From Pontibacter cellulosilyticus (GTDB lineage Bacteria > Bacteroidota > Bacteroidia > Cytophagales > Hymenobacteraceae), in assembly GCF_014306105.1 (NCBI RefSeq), contig NZ_JACRVF010000003.1:248001-312000 (forward strand): DNA of 64,000 nt. The letters are read 5' to 3'. Shown here in pieces: positions 50,152 through 58,669 of this stretch (position 1 is the stretch's first letter; each line of letters opens with the position of its first letter). The translations under genes were made by a program, and so were the position numbers. Under the pieces are notes generated by a model. That model did no database searches. It saw only the letters and a program-made list of their open reading frames with translations, and had not been told where the DNA came from.

Positions 50152-52011
50152 TTACCCTTTCAGGAAGAGTTCGTGCAGCTGGCTCAGTTCCATAATCACC
50201 AACGTCTTTTGCCCTCCCGGAGTATAGCTTGGCACCTGGCAGGCGAAAAGCTTGTCTACAAGTGAGTTCATCTCCAAATCCGACATACGTGCCAGAGAAC
50301 GCGAAGCCATGCGCTTGGCCATGGCCCTTGCAAGGTTCTCGCTTTTATCAAGCTTTAAAGTGGCTAAATTGTTTTTATACTGCTCTACCAGTTCCTCCAG
50401 CAGTTCTTTCTCGTTAGCGGCATGCACATCGGCAGGTATACCATTAAGTATGATGGTGTTACCGCCGAAATCCTCAAACTGAAATCCCATGGCTTTAAAC
50501 TCCGAAGCCAACTCTTTTACAAGTATAGCATCAGCCGCCGACAGTTCTATGGTCTGCGGGAAGAGCAAAGCCTGCGAGGCACCTGTTTTCTTTTGTAATG
50601 AGTTGCTATACTTTTCGTAAAGAATACGCTCCTGGGCCGCCTGCTGGTCTATGATCATCATACCAGATTTAACCTGCACGAGTAAATACTTTTGATGGAT
50701 TTGGATGGCCTTATTTGCTGTGCCCGCTCCCACCGATTCTGCAGCAAACGCATCATCCAGCAGGCCCATTCCTGATGTGGCTGAGCTAACTCTTTCTTCC
50801 TGTGCCGGCTGTTGCCGCAGAGGCTCATACAACTGCTCCCACCCTTTAGAGGTTGCCCTTCTGGCTGATGCCGGTGGCGTAAAACCCGGAAAAGCTGTAC
50901 TGCCTCCTCCACCCGACGATGGGCGGCTTTCCGTGTCAAATTCATTAAACCCGCCCTGTACGCGTATTGGCTGCAAAGGTGCAAAGTTTACATCACCGTC
51001 AAAATCCAACGACGGCGCAATGTTGTAGGCACCTAATGCTTTTTTAACGGCAGCGTGCACAATGGCATATACCGTTTTCTCGTCTTCAAATTTGATTTCG
51101 GTTTTGGTTGGGTGTACGTTTATGTCAATCTTCTCTGGCTCCAACTCTATAAAAAGCACGTAAAACGGATAGCTGTCTTTAGGGAGTAGCCCTTCAAAGG
51201 CTGTCATCACGGCATGGTTCAGGTAACCGCTTTTTACAAACCGGTTGTTTACAAAAAAGAACTGCTCACCACGGCTTTTCTTTGCATGCTCTGGTTTGCC
51301 AATATAGCCCTTTACGCTCAGGAAAGAAGTATCCTCTTCGCAGTAGGCCATCTGCTCCTTATAGTTGCTGCCCAGTATTCCTACTATTCGCTGGCTAAGT
51401 TTAGTGGCTGGCAGGTTAAACACCTCCACATCGTTATGGTACAGGCTAAAAGCCACTTCCGGGTAAGCCAATGCCACTCTTTGGAACTCATCCAGTATAT
51501 GGCGCATCTCCACTGCATTCGTCTTCAGGAAGTTGCGCCGCGCAGGCACATTGTAAAAAAGGTTTTTAACAGCAATAGACGTTCCCTCTGGTGCGGCCAC
51601 CGGCTCCTGCAGCACAACCGCAGAACCCTCGATTAAAAGCTTAGTGCCGGTTTCGGCATCTTTTGTTTTCGTTTTAAGCTCTACCTGGGCTACAGCACCT
51701 ATAGATGCCATCGCCTCTCCCCTGAAACCCATTGTCCGGATTCTGAACAAATCTTCGGTAGTACTGATTTTAGAAGTAGCATGGCGCTCAAAGCACATCC
51801 GAGCATCGGTCTCAGACATGCCAATGCCGTTGTCTACCAGTTGGATAAGCTGCTTGCCTGCCTCCTTTACAATCAGTTGTATGTTTGTAGCTCTGGCATC
51901 TATCGCATTCTCCAGCAGTTCTTTTACAACCGATGCAGGGCGCTGCACCACTTCGCCGGCGGCGATCTGGTTAGCCAGGAAATCAGGCAATAAATGTATG
52001 ATATCGGGCAT
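50152..52011 (-). CDS. mutL: DNA mismatch repair protein MutL
   Basis: Couples MutS recognition to strand processing. 619 residues. N-terminal GHKL ATPase: LLENAIDARATNI near 31-43, DNGIGMSETDA near 60, TMGFRGEAMASIGAV near 92, and NVHPTKTEIKF near 300. A low-complexity linker (about 355-430) precedes the C-terminal dimerisation domain. The metal-binding endonuclease motif reads DQQAAQERILYE near 460, with Gln in place of His of DQHA, and the usual C-terminal CPHGRP-like motif is not visible (FACQVPSYTPGGQKT instead). So nicking activity is uncertain. First gene of the mutL-rhomboid-rhomboid set. Confidence 0.95.
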   Translation of the reverse strand: MPDIIHLLPDFLANQIAAGEVVQRPASVVKELLENAIDARATNIQLIVKEAGKQLIQLVDNGIGMSETDARMCFERHATSKISTTEDLFRIRTMGFRGEAMASIGAVAQVELKTKTKDAETGTKLLIEGSAVVLQEPVAAPEGTSIAVKNLFYNVPARRNFLKTNAVEMRHILDEFQRVALAYPEVAFSLYHNDVEVFNLPATKLSQRIVGILGSNYKEQMAYCEEDTSFLSVKGYIGKPEHAKKSRGEQFFFVNNRFVKSGYLNHAVMTAFEGLLPKDSYPFYVLFIELEPEKIDINVHPTKTEIKFEDEKTVYAIVHAAVKKALGAYNIAPSLDFDGDVNFAPLQPIRVQGGFNEFDTESRPSSGGGGSTAFPGFTPPASARRATSKGWEQLYEPLRQQPAQEERVSSATSGMGLLDDAFAAESVGAGTANKAIQIHQKYLLVQVKSGMMIIDQQAAQERILYEKYSNSLQKKTGASQALLFPQTIELSAADAILVKELASEFKAMGFQFEDFGGNTIILNGIPADVHAANEKELLEELVEQYKNNLATLKLDKSENLARAMAKRMASRSLARMSDLEMNSLVDKLFACQVPSYTPGGQKTLVIMELSQLHELFLKG

Positions 52012-52243
52012 CTGGTAGTTAAGTATTCTTAATTACTATATTTTTATACTCTAAATCAGCCGTTTAACTAATTCCGGTAAAGTTTTTGCTTTTTTAATAA
52101 TGTAAAAACAGAACTTATTCGGAATTAAATTTATTACTAATTTACAGACTGATTCATATCAGACGTTCTTTAAATTGCTAATTAGGTACGATGATTGATT
52201 AATTCTTAAAAAAGAACTAATTCCTGTATCTGTGATGGGGCTG

Positions 52244-52352
52244 GTGGCGTTAGCAATAATAGGTAGCTACTCTTGATGCCACGAAAGCTTTAGGCCGGCA
52301 TTTAGGTTCAACACCTTTCTTTCCTATCAGCGTTGGCCTAGGGCAATGCATC
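52244..52352. ncRNA. Candidate structured RNA in the mutL/GH3 intergenic region
   Basis: In an otherwise A/T-rich 426-base gap, a GC-richer island can fold: GCTTTAGGCC (52287-52296) with GGCCTAGGGC (52335-52344), 10 pairs including two G-U; below it GATGC (52275) with GCATC (52348); inside the loop AGGT/ACCT. GTGGC (52244) and GCCAC (52278) offer an alternative pairing. No known RNA family matches to my eye, and the strand is undetermined. It could also be a leader structure of the GH3 gene. Confidence 0.35.
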
Positions 52353-52437
52353 TGATTAGTAGCCTGTCTTTATGAATCGTCTGTTGCAAAAATAGGCTTA
52401 ATTTTTACTTGTTCCAATTAATTAAATAGTAGTGCGG

Positions 52438-55389
52438 ATGTTGAAGAGTTTTAGCTTAGGGTTATTGATTATACTTTTTCTTGGTATGGGGCCGCTGATG
52501 TCTTTAAAGTCATCAGACAGCATCGTTGTGAGTACCAAAGAACAAAGTTGGGTCGATAGCGTTATGATCTCTCTTTCCCCTGAACAGCGTATTGGACAGC
52601 TGTTTATGGTAGCCGCCTACTCGAATAAATCTGAAAAACACTTCCGCGAAATAGATACACTTGTGAGCCGTTATGGGATTGGTGGTGTGATGTTTATGCA
52701 GGGTGGTCCGATGCGCCAGGCAAAACTCACTAACCGTTTCCAGAGCCAGGCTAAGGTGCCGATGCTTGTAGCCATGGATGCTGAGTGGGGTTTGGGTATG
52801 CGCCTGGACAGCACCATGCAGTTTGCCCGTCAGATGACCTTAGGCGCGATGAGCGATGAGAAGTATGTGTACCTGATGGGCCGTGAGATTGCTTTAAAGA
52901 TGAAGCGTCTGGGCGTTAATGTGAGCTTCTCGCCAGTGTTGGATGTGAACGTAAATTCTAAAAACCCTGTAATCGGTAACCGCTCTTTCGGTGAGTCTAA
53001 AGAAGAAGTAACACGCAGGGGCATAGCTTATATCAGAGGATTACAGGACCATGGTGTGGTGGCTGTTGCCAAGCACTTCCCAGGGCACGGTGATACGGAT
53101 GTAGATTCGCATCATGCACTGCCTATTGTGCCGCACGACATGAAGCGCCTGACTGAAGTGGAGCTTTACCCTTTCCATAAATCTTTTGAAGCTGGTGTGA
53201 TGGGCGTGATGGTAGCCCACCTGTACATGCCTAAAATAGATAGCACCCGAAATTTAGCCACTACCCTATCAAAGCCGCTTGTTACAGGCCTTCTTCAGGA
53301 GAAAATGAAGTATAGAGGCTTGGTGTTTACAGATGCCTTAAACATGAAAGGCGTAAGCAAATACTACAAGCCTGGAGAGGTAGACCTGAAGGCTCTGATG
53401 GCCGGCAACGATGTGTTGCTGTTTCCGGAAGATGTACCGGTTGCTATCCGAAAAATTAAAGGCGCTATAGCTGCCGGCCAGTTAACACAGGCTGAAGTAG
53501 ACCATCATGTGCGCAAAATACTACACACAAAATACTGGGCTGGTTTAAACAACCCAAAACCCGTTACGCTAGACAACCTGCAGGAGGAAATGGAAAGACC
53601 AGTGAGCAATGTGGTACAGGAGCAATTATACAACCATGCCGTTACGGTAGTACAAAACAAAAGTAACCTGCTGCCTTTCCGTACGCTGGATACACTGAAT
53701 ATTGCTTCGGTGGCAATAGGCGTTACGGAGGTTAACAAGTTTCAGGAAACACTGGGATACTATGCTCCGGTAACAAAATTTGCCATCTCGGATCGTTTTG
53801 CACCGGATTCTGCTTTTGCAAGGCTCATTCCGAAGCTACAGGATAAAAACGTAGTGGTAGTAAGTATACATAACATGAACTCCACACCTGCCAAAGATTA
53901 TGGTATAGGTTTGGGTACTCGTGCATTTATACAGTACCTGCAGGAGCGCACTGATAAAAAGGTGATTGTGGCTGTTATGGGAAATGCCTACAGCTTAAAG
54001 CACTTTGAAAAGAGCAATTGGCTGCTTTGCGGCTACGAAGATAACCCGGTGGCGCAGTCGCTGGTGCCGCAAGTAATATTTGGGGCAAGGGCGGCAAATG
54101 GCAAATTACCTGTTACAGCTTCTCCTAAATTTAAAGTGGGCATGGGCGTTGCCACTCCTACACTTGGCCGCTTAAAGTATGGCGTACCCGAAAGCGTGGG
54201 CATGGATTCTAAAGTGTTGGCTCAGATAGATAACGTTGCCCGCGAAGCCATTGCCTATGCCGCTACACCAGGTGCACAAGTGCTTGTGGTAAAAGACGGT
54301 ACTGTAATCTTTAACAAAGCTTACGGCTACCATACTTACGACAAGACCAAGCCGGTTACCACCAGCACTGTTTACGATGTAGCCTCTATTACCAAAGTAG
54401 CAGCTACGTTGCAGGCCATCATGTTCCTGAAAGACCAGGGCAAGATAAACCTTGATGCGAAAGTATCTACTTACCTGCCCGAGCTAAAAGGCACGAACAA
54501 ACAAAATATCGTACTCCGTGACGTGCTGGCGCACCAGGCCGGTTTGCAGGCAGGCTTACCTGCATGGCAGACCACGCTTAAATCAGTAGAGACGAAGAAG
54601 GTGTTCTACGCCAGCCGCCAGAATGATGTGTATACTAATGAGGTAGTGCCGGGCTTCTACTCCATCAGAAGTATGGAAGACTCGCTTTGGGCCTGGACAG
54701 TGAAAACCAGAATGCTACCACCGCGCAAAGACGGTAAAGGCTACGATTACAAGTATAGCGACCTTGATTTTTATGTGCTGAAACGTTTGGCAGAGCGTAT
54801 GCTAAACCAGCCACTCGACGAGTTTATGGACCAGAATTTCTATGCGCCGCTTGGCCTGAGCACCATGACCTACAAGCCACTGCTCAAGCATCCGCAGGAA
54901 AAGATAGCTCCTACCGAAGACGATAAGTATTTCCGCCATAACCTGCTGTGGGGCAGCGTGCACGACCAGGGAGCCGCTATGATGGGTGGTGTGGCAGGCC
55001 ATGCCGGCTTGTTCTCCAACGCTAACGACCTGGCTATACTTTTGCAGATGAACCTGCAGAACGGTAGCTATGGCGGCCATAAATTCTTTAATACTCCTGT
55101 GGTGGCGGAGTTCTCTAAAAAGCAATTTAAGAACAGCCGCCGCGGCCTTGGCTGGGATAAGCCGGAACCTGAAAGCGGAGGACCGACCTCAAGTATGGCA
55201 TCGCTGAGTACTTTTGGCCATACTGGTTTTACAGGTACTGGCGCATGGGTAGATCCTGAGAATAACCTAATTTACATCTTCCTGTCAAACAGAGTATACC
55301 CAGATGCAGGCAACAATAAACTGGTTACCTATAACATCCGGACACGTATACACGATGTGATATATAAAGCGATAATTCCTAAAACATAA
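52438..55389 (+). CDS. Glycoside hydrolase family 3 / beta-lactamase-like fusion protein
   Basis: 983 residues, exported (hydrophobic N-terminus residues 3-20). Residues about 35-370 are a GH3 domain of the NagZ type, with KHFPGHGDTDVDSHH near 215, which contains the His/Asp acid-base pair typical of beta-N-acetylglucosaminidases. Residues about 380-570 are a GH3 C-terminal-like domain. Residues about 585-983 are a serine beta-lactamase/D-Ala-D-Ala peptidase-type domain: DVASITKVAAT (Ser-x-x-Lys near 650), KYSDLDF (Tyr-x-Asp/Asn near 772) and FGHTGFTGTG near 930 (the KTG equivalent, HTG). The fusion suggests combined action on peptidoglycan glycan and peptide, or esterase activity. ATG 52438 is preferred to GTG 52432. 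Confidence 0.9.
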   Translation: MLKSFSLGLLIILFLGMGPLMSLKSSDSIVVSTKEQSWVDSVMISLSPEQRIGQLFMVAAYSNKSEKHFREIDTLVSRYGIGGVMFMQGGPMRQAKLTNRFQSQAKVPMLVAMDAEWGLGMRLDSTMQFARQMTLGAMSDEKYVYLMGREIALKMKRLGVNVSFSPVLDVNVNSKNPVIGNRSFGESKEEVTRRGIAYIRGLQDHGVVAVAKHFPGHGDTDVDSHHALPIVPHDMKRLTEVELYPFHKSFEAGVMGVMVAHLYMPKIDSTRNLATTLSKPLVTGLLQEKMKYRGLVFTDALNMKGVSKYYKPGEVDLKALMAGNDVLLFPEDVPVAIRKIKGAIAAGQLTQAEVDHHVRKILHTKYWAGLNNPKPVTLDNLQEEMERPVSNVVQEQLYNHAVTVVQNKSNLLPFRTLDTLNIASVAIGVTEVNKFQETLGYYAPVTKFAISDRFAPDSAFARLIPKLQDKNVVVVSIHNMNSTPAKDYGIGLGTRAFIQYLQERTDKKVIVAVMGNAYSLKHFEKSNWLLCGYEDNPVAQSLVPQVIFGARAANGKLPVTASPKFKVGMGVATPTLGRLKYGVPESVGMDSKVLAQIDNVAREAIAYAATPGAQVLVVKDGTVIFNKAYGYHTYDKTKPVTTSTVYDVASITKVAATLQAIMFLKDQGKINLDAKVSTYLPELKGTNKQNIVLRDVLAHQAGLQAGLPAWQTTLKSVETKKVFYASRQNDVYTNEVVPGFYSIRSMEDSLWAWTVKTRMLPPRKDGKGYDYKYSDLDFYVLKRLAERMLNQPLDEFMDQNFYAPLGLSTMTYKPLLKHPQEKIAPTEDDKYFRHNLLWGSVHDQGAAMMGGVAGHAGLFSNANDLAILLQMNLQNGSYGGHKFFNTPVVAEFSKKQFKNSRRGLGWDKPEPESGGPTSSMASLSTFGHTGFTGTGAWVDPENNLIYIFLSNRVYPDAGNNKLVTYNIRTRIHDVIYKAIIPKT

Positions 55390-55411
55390 AAGATATTATG
55401 TAGTTTAGCAG

Positions 55412-55436
55412 GTGCAGCCCTTTATATTGGCTGCAC
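55412..55436 (+). terminator. Hairpin after the GH3 fusion gene
   Basis: GTGCAGCC / GGCTGCAC with a 9-base loop, 22 bases after the stop; T-poor tail, so a weak terminator or a processing site. Confidence 0.55.
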
Positions 55437-55462
55437 TTGTTATTTACACAGCAAGCACAACT

Positions 55463-56599
55463 ATGAGAATCGGAATAGTTTGTTACCCTACCTTCGGTGG
55501 TAGCGGGGTGGTAGCCACAGAGCTAGGTAAAGAACTCGCTCTAAAGGGCCATAAAGTTCACTTTATCACCTATAGCCAACCTGCGCGCCTCGATATTTTT
55601 AACGAGAACCTGTTCTACCACGAAGTATACATCCCTACTTACCCGCTTTTCCAGTACCCTCCATACGAGCTGGCGCTGGCAAGCAAAATGGTAGACATCG
55701 TACAGTTCGAGAAACTTGATGTGCTGCATGTGCACTATGCCATACCGCACGCATCGGCGGCTTATATGGCCAAGCAGATCCTGCGCACTAAAGACATCAA
55801 CATACCGGTTATTACTACCCTGCATGGCACTGATATTACGCTGGTAGGTAAAGATGCTTCTTTTGAGCCGGTGGTAACGTTCAGCATCAACCAATCAGAT
55901 GGTGTAACAGCTGTTTCGGATAGCCTGCGTACTGAGACATATGAATACTTTCAGATCGAGAAAGACATCGCCGTCATTCCGAACTTCATTAACCTCGAAA
56001 AATTCCGCCGCCAGAAAAAGGAGCACTTCCGAATGGCTATCAGCCCCAACGATGAAAAGCTGTTAGTGCATACTTCTAACTTCAGATCGGTGAAGCGCGT
56101 GGAGGATGTAATCCAGATTTTTGCAGAAGTACGCCGTAATATGCCAAGTAAACTGCTGCTGGTAGGCGATGGCCCTGAGCGCCCTAAAATGGAAAAGCTG
56201 TGCCGCGAACTGCAAATCTGCAACGATGTGCGTTTCCTGGGCAAGCTGGACGCCGTGGAAGAAGTACTTTCTATTGCCGACCTGTTTTTGATGCCATCAG
56301 AGAAAGAGAGCTTTGGATTGGCAGCCCTAGAGGCAATGGCCTGTGAGGTACCGGTTATCTCATCTAACGCAGGTGGTATACCAGAACTTAATATCGATGG
56401 CGTCACAGGCTTCACAAGTCCAGTGGGTGCCGTTGGCGAAATGGTGCAGAATGCCCTTACTATACTTGACGATGCCAACCTGCCGCGCTTTAAAGCCAGT
56501 GCCTTGGAAAGAGCCAAGGATTTTGACATTGGGAAGATCGTACCTAAGTATGAAGAGTTTTACCAGAAGATAATAGACGAACAGCTGGCATTACTTTAA
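55463..56599 (+). CDS. bshA: N-acetyl-alpha-D-glucosaminyl L-malate synthase BshA
   Basis: First step of bacillithiol synthesis: a GT4 glycosyltransferase that joins UDP-GlcNAc and L-malate. 378 residues from ATG 55463, which gives MRIGIVCYPTFGGSGVVATE, the family start with its glycine-rich loop. Further motifs: HVHYAIPHASAAYMA near 90-104, TTLHGTDITLVG near 118, GDGPERPKM near 236, and the nucleotide-binding MPSEKESFGLAALEAMACE near 277-295 with the E-x7-E pattern. The annotated-length frame from 55412 runs through the preceding hairpin and is rejected. BshA presence is usual in Bacteroidota. Confidence 0.93.
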   Translation: MRIGIVCYPTFGGSGVVATELGKELALKGHKVHFITYSQPARLDIFNENLFYHEVYIPTYPLFQYPPYELALASKMVDIVQFEKLDVLHVHYAIPHASAAYMAKQILRTKDINIPVITTLHGTDITLVGKDASFEPVVTFSINQSDGVTAVSDSLRTETYEYFQIEKDIAVIPNFINLEKFRRQKKEHFRMAISPNDEKLLVHTSNFRSVKRVEDVIQIFAEVRRNMPSKLLLVGDGPERPKMEKLCRELQICNDVRFLGKLDAVEEVLSIADLFLMPSEKESFGLAALEAMACEVPVISSNAGGIPELNIDGVTGFTSPVGAVGEMVQNALTILDDANLPRFKASALERAKDFDIGKIVPKYEEFYQKIIDEQLALL

Positions 56600-56617
56600 T
56601 TTTCAGACTGTTTGCTT

Positions 56618-56652
56618 AAAATCCGGTTGCTGCGTAAGCAACCGGATTTTTT
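56618..56652 (+). terminator. Terminator of bshA
   Basis: 14-bp stem AAAATCCGGTTGCT and complement at 56637-56650, 5-base loop, then further T residues and TATACTT. Confidence 0.95.
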
Positions 56653-56713
56653 ATACTTATATTTAATAAGGCTCCTGCTGCCGTACCTGTACATCCTCTA
56701 TAGCATCCGCACT

Positions 56714-58606
56714 ATGAATAAAGACAAATACTTTATACTTGATTTCGATAGCACCTTTACTAAAGTAGAGGCCTTGGATGAACTAGGAGAAATCTCGCTG
56801 CGCGACGAGCAGAACAAGGAGGAGATACTGCAGCAGATTAAAGAACTGACGGATAGCGCTATGAATGGCAACAGCTCATTCTCAGAAGGACTCACCAAAC
56901 GGCTACAGTTGTTAAAAGCCAATCGAAAGCATCTGCAGGAGCTCATTGCTATACTTCAGGAGAAGGTATCAGACTCTATTCACCGCAACAAAGCCTTCTT
57001 CGAAGAGTTTGCTGACCAAGTCCTGATTGTGTCAAGCGGGTTCAAGGAATTTATACTTCCTATCGTATCAGCCTACGGCATAAAGGAGGAGAACGTGCAT
57101 GCTAATACGTTTGAGTTTGATGAGCAGGGTAATATTATTGGCTACGACCCTGACAATGTGCTGTGCCAGGATAAAGGCAAAATAAAGCTGCTGGACCAGT
57201 TGGGCCTGAGTGGTGATGTGTACGTGCTGGGAGATGGCTACACAGACTACGAAATAAAAGAAGCCGGACTTGCCAACAAGTTCTATGCCTTCACTGAAAA
57301 CGTGGTGCGCGACAAGGTAGTGGAGAAGGCAGAACACGTAGCTCCAACGCTGGAAGAGTTTCTGTACCAGAACAAGCTGCCCATGGCTGTTTCCTATCCT
57401 AAAAATCGTATTAAGGTACTGCTGCTGGAGGGCATCCATCCAAACGCTGTTGAACTGTTTAAACTGGAAGGCTACCAGATAGAGACTGTACCCGGCGCTT
57501 TAAATGAAGAGGAATTGTGCAATCAGGTGAAGGATGTATCTATACTTGGTATCAGATCTAAAACACAGGTAACAGCCAAAGTGCTGGAGCACGCTAATCG
57601 CCTGATGAGCATCGGAGCTTTCTGCATCGGCACTAACCAAATAGCATTAGACACCTGCCTCAAAGCCGGTATTACTGTTTTTAACGCGCCTTTTAGCAAT
57701 ACCCGAAGTGTGGTAGAGTTGGCGTTGGGTGAGATCATTATGCTATCCCGTAGGATCTTCGACAAAAGTATGAAGATGCACCAGGGCGTATGGGATAAAT
57801 CTGCCGCCGGAAGTATAGAAGTGCGCGATAAGAAACTGGGTATTGTAGGCTATGGCAACATTGGTGCGCAGCTGTCGGTGCTGGCCGAGGCGATGGGCAT
57901 GCAGGTATACTATTACGATGTAGTGGAGAAGCTGCAATTGGGCAATGCCCGCAAATGCGAAACCCTACAAGAGCTGCTGCAATTAGCTGACTTTGTAACA
58001 CTGCACGTGGATGGCAGCCCAAGTAACACCAATTTATTTGGTAAGGCAGAGTTTGACGCCATGAAGCCCGGCGCTGTTTTCCTGAACCTGAGCCGAGGAC
58101 ATGTAGTAGAGATTCCGGCACTGGTAGAGGCGCTTAAGTCTGGAAAGTTGGCAGGTGCAGCTGTTGATGTTTTCCCTTATGAGCCTGCCAGCAACAATGA
58201 GGAATTTGTAAACGAACTGCGTGGCCTAGCTAATGTGATACTTACCCCACACATTGGCGGCAGCACCACCGAAGCACAGGAGAACATTGCACGCTTTGTA
58301 CCCACCCGGATCATGCAGTACATTAATACCGGCAACACATACCAAAGCGTAAATTTCCCGAATATACAGCTGCCTGAGCTTAATAACGCACACCGCCTTA
58401 TTCACATACATGCCAACGTACCAGGAGTGCTCGCCAACATCAACAATGCTTTAGCCCGAAACGAGGTGAACATACTTGGGCAGTACCTCAAAACAAATGA
58501 GCAGATCGGATATGTGATCACTGATATTGATAAAGCTTACGATAAGCAGGTTGTGAGCGAGCTACGAAAAATACCGCACACCATCAAGTTCAGGATACTA
58601 TACTAG
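56714..58606 (+). CDS. serA: Phosphoserine phosphatase / D-3-phosphoglycerate dehydrogenase fusion
   Basis: 630 residues joining the last and first enzymes of serine synthesis. Residues 1-220: HAD phosphatase of the SerB kind, with ILDFDSTFTKVEALDELG (nucleophile Asp 10, Asp 12), LIVSSGFKEFI near 107 (motif II Ser) and GDGYTDYEIKEAG near 173 (motif IV, Asp-x3-Asp). Residues about 230-545: SerA with GAFCIGTNQIAL near 306, LGIVGYGNIGAQLSVLAEA near 375 (NAD binding), VTLHVDGS near 430, LNLSRGHVVE near 457, and the catalytic His in TPHIGGSTTEAQ near 513. Residues about 555-630: ACT domain (IHANVPGVLANIN), the usual L-serine regulatory module. ATG 56714 is chosen; the upstream frame runs through the bshA terminator. 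SerC must be elsewhere. Confidence 0.9.
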   Translation: MNKDKYFILDFDSTFTKVEALDELGEISLRDEQNKEEILQQIKELTDSAMNGNSSFSEGLTKRLQLLKANRKHLQELIAILQEKVSDSIHRNKAFFEEFADQVLIVSSGFKEFILPIVSAYGIKEENVHANTFEFDEQGNIIGYDPDNVLCQDKGKIKLLDQLGLSGDVYVLGDGYTDYEIKEAGLANKFYAFTENVVRDKVVEKAEHVAPTLEEFLYQNKLPMAVSYPKNRIKVLLLEGIHPNAVELFKLEGYQIETVPGALNEEELCNQVKDVSILGIRSKTQVTAKVLEHANRLMSIGAFCIGTNQIALDTCLKAGITVFNAPFSNTRSVVELALGEIIMLSRRIFDKSMKMHQGVWDKSAAGSIEVRDKKLGIVGYGNIGAQLSVLAEAMGMQVYYYDVVEKLQLGNARKCETLQELLQLADFVTLHVDGSPSNTNLFGKAEFDAMKPGAVFLNLSRGHVVEIPALVEALKSGKLAGAAVDVFPYEPASNNEEFVNELRGLANVILTPHIGGSTTEAQENIARFVPTRIMQYINTGNTYQSVNFPNIQLPELNNAHRLIHIHANVPGVLANINNALARNEVNILGQYLKTNEQIGYVITDIDKAYDKQVVSELRKIPHTIKFRILY

Positions 58607-58615
58607 CATTAAAAG

Positions 58616-58657
58616 AAAAAGGGGCCACAACTATACTTGCTGTGGCCCCTTTTTTAT
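58616..58657 (+). terminator. Terminator of the SerB-SerA fusion, TATACTT in its loop
   Basis: 14-bp stem AAAAAGGGGCCACA and complement at 58641-58654; the 11-base loop is ACTATACTTGC; T-run follows. Confidence 0.95.
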
Positions 58658-58669
58658 TTTGATCATATT

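Noticed and set aside
52303-52317. tRNA T-arm-like GGTTCAACACC
   Set aside because: No acceptor, D-arm or anticodon arm can be drawn at the right distances; better seen as part of the candidate structured RNA.
55412-55462. N-terminal extension of bshA
   Set aside because: It starts inside the hairpin after the GH3 gene; the family start is MRIGIVCYPTFGGSG at 55463.
55951-56529. 192-codon minus-strand frame over bshA
   Set aside because: Antisense to BshA motifs; Ser/Arg-rich shadow.
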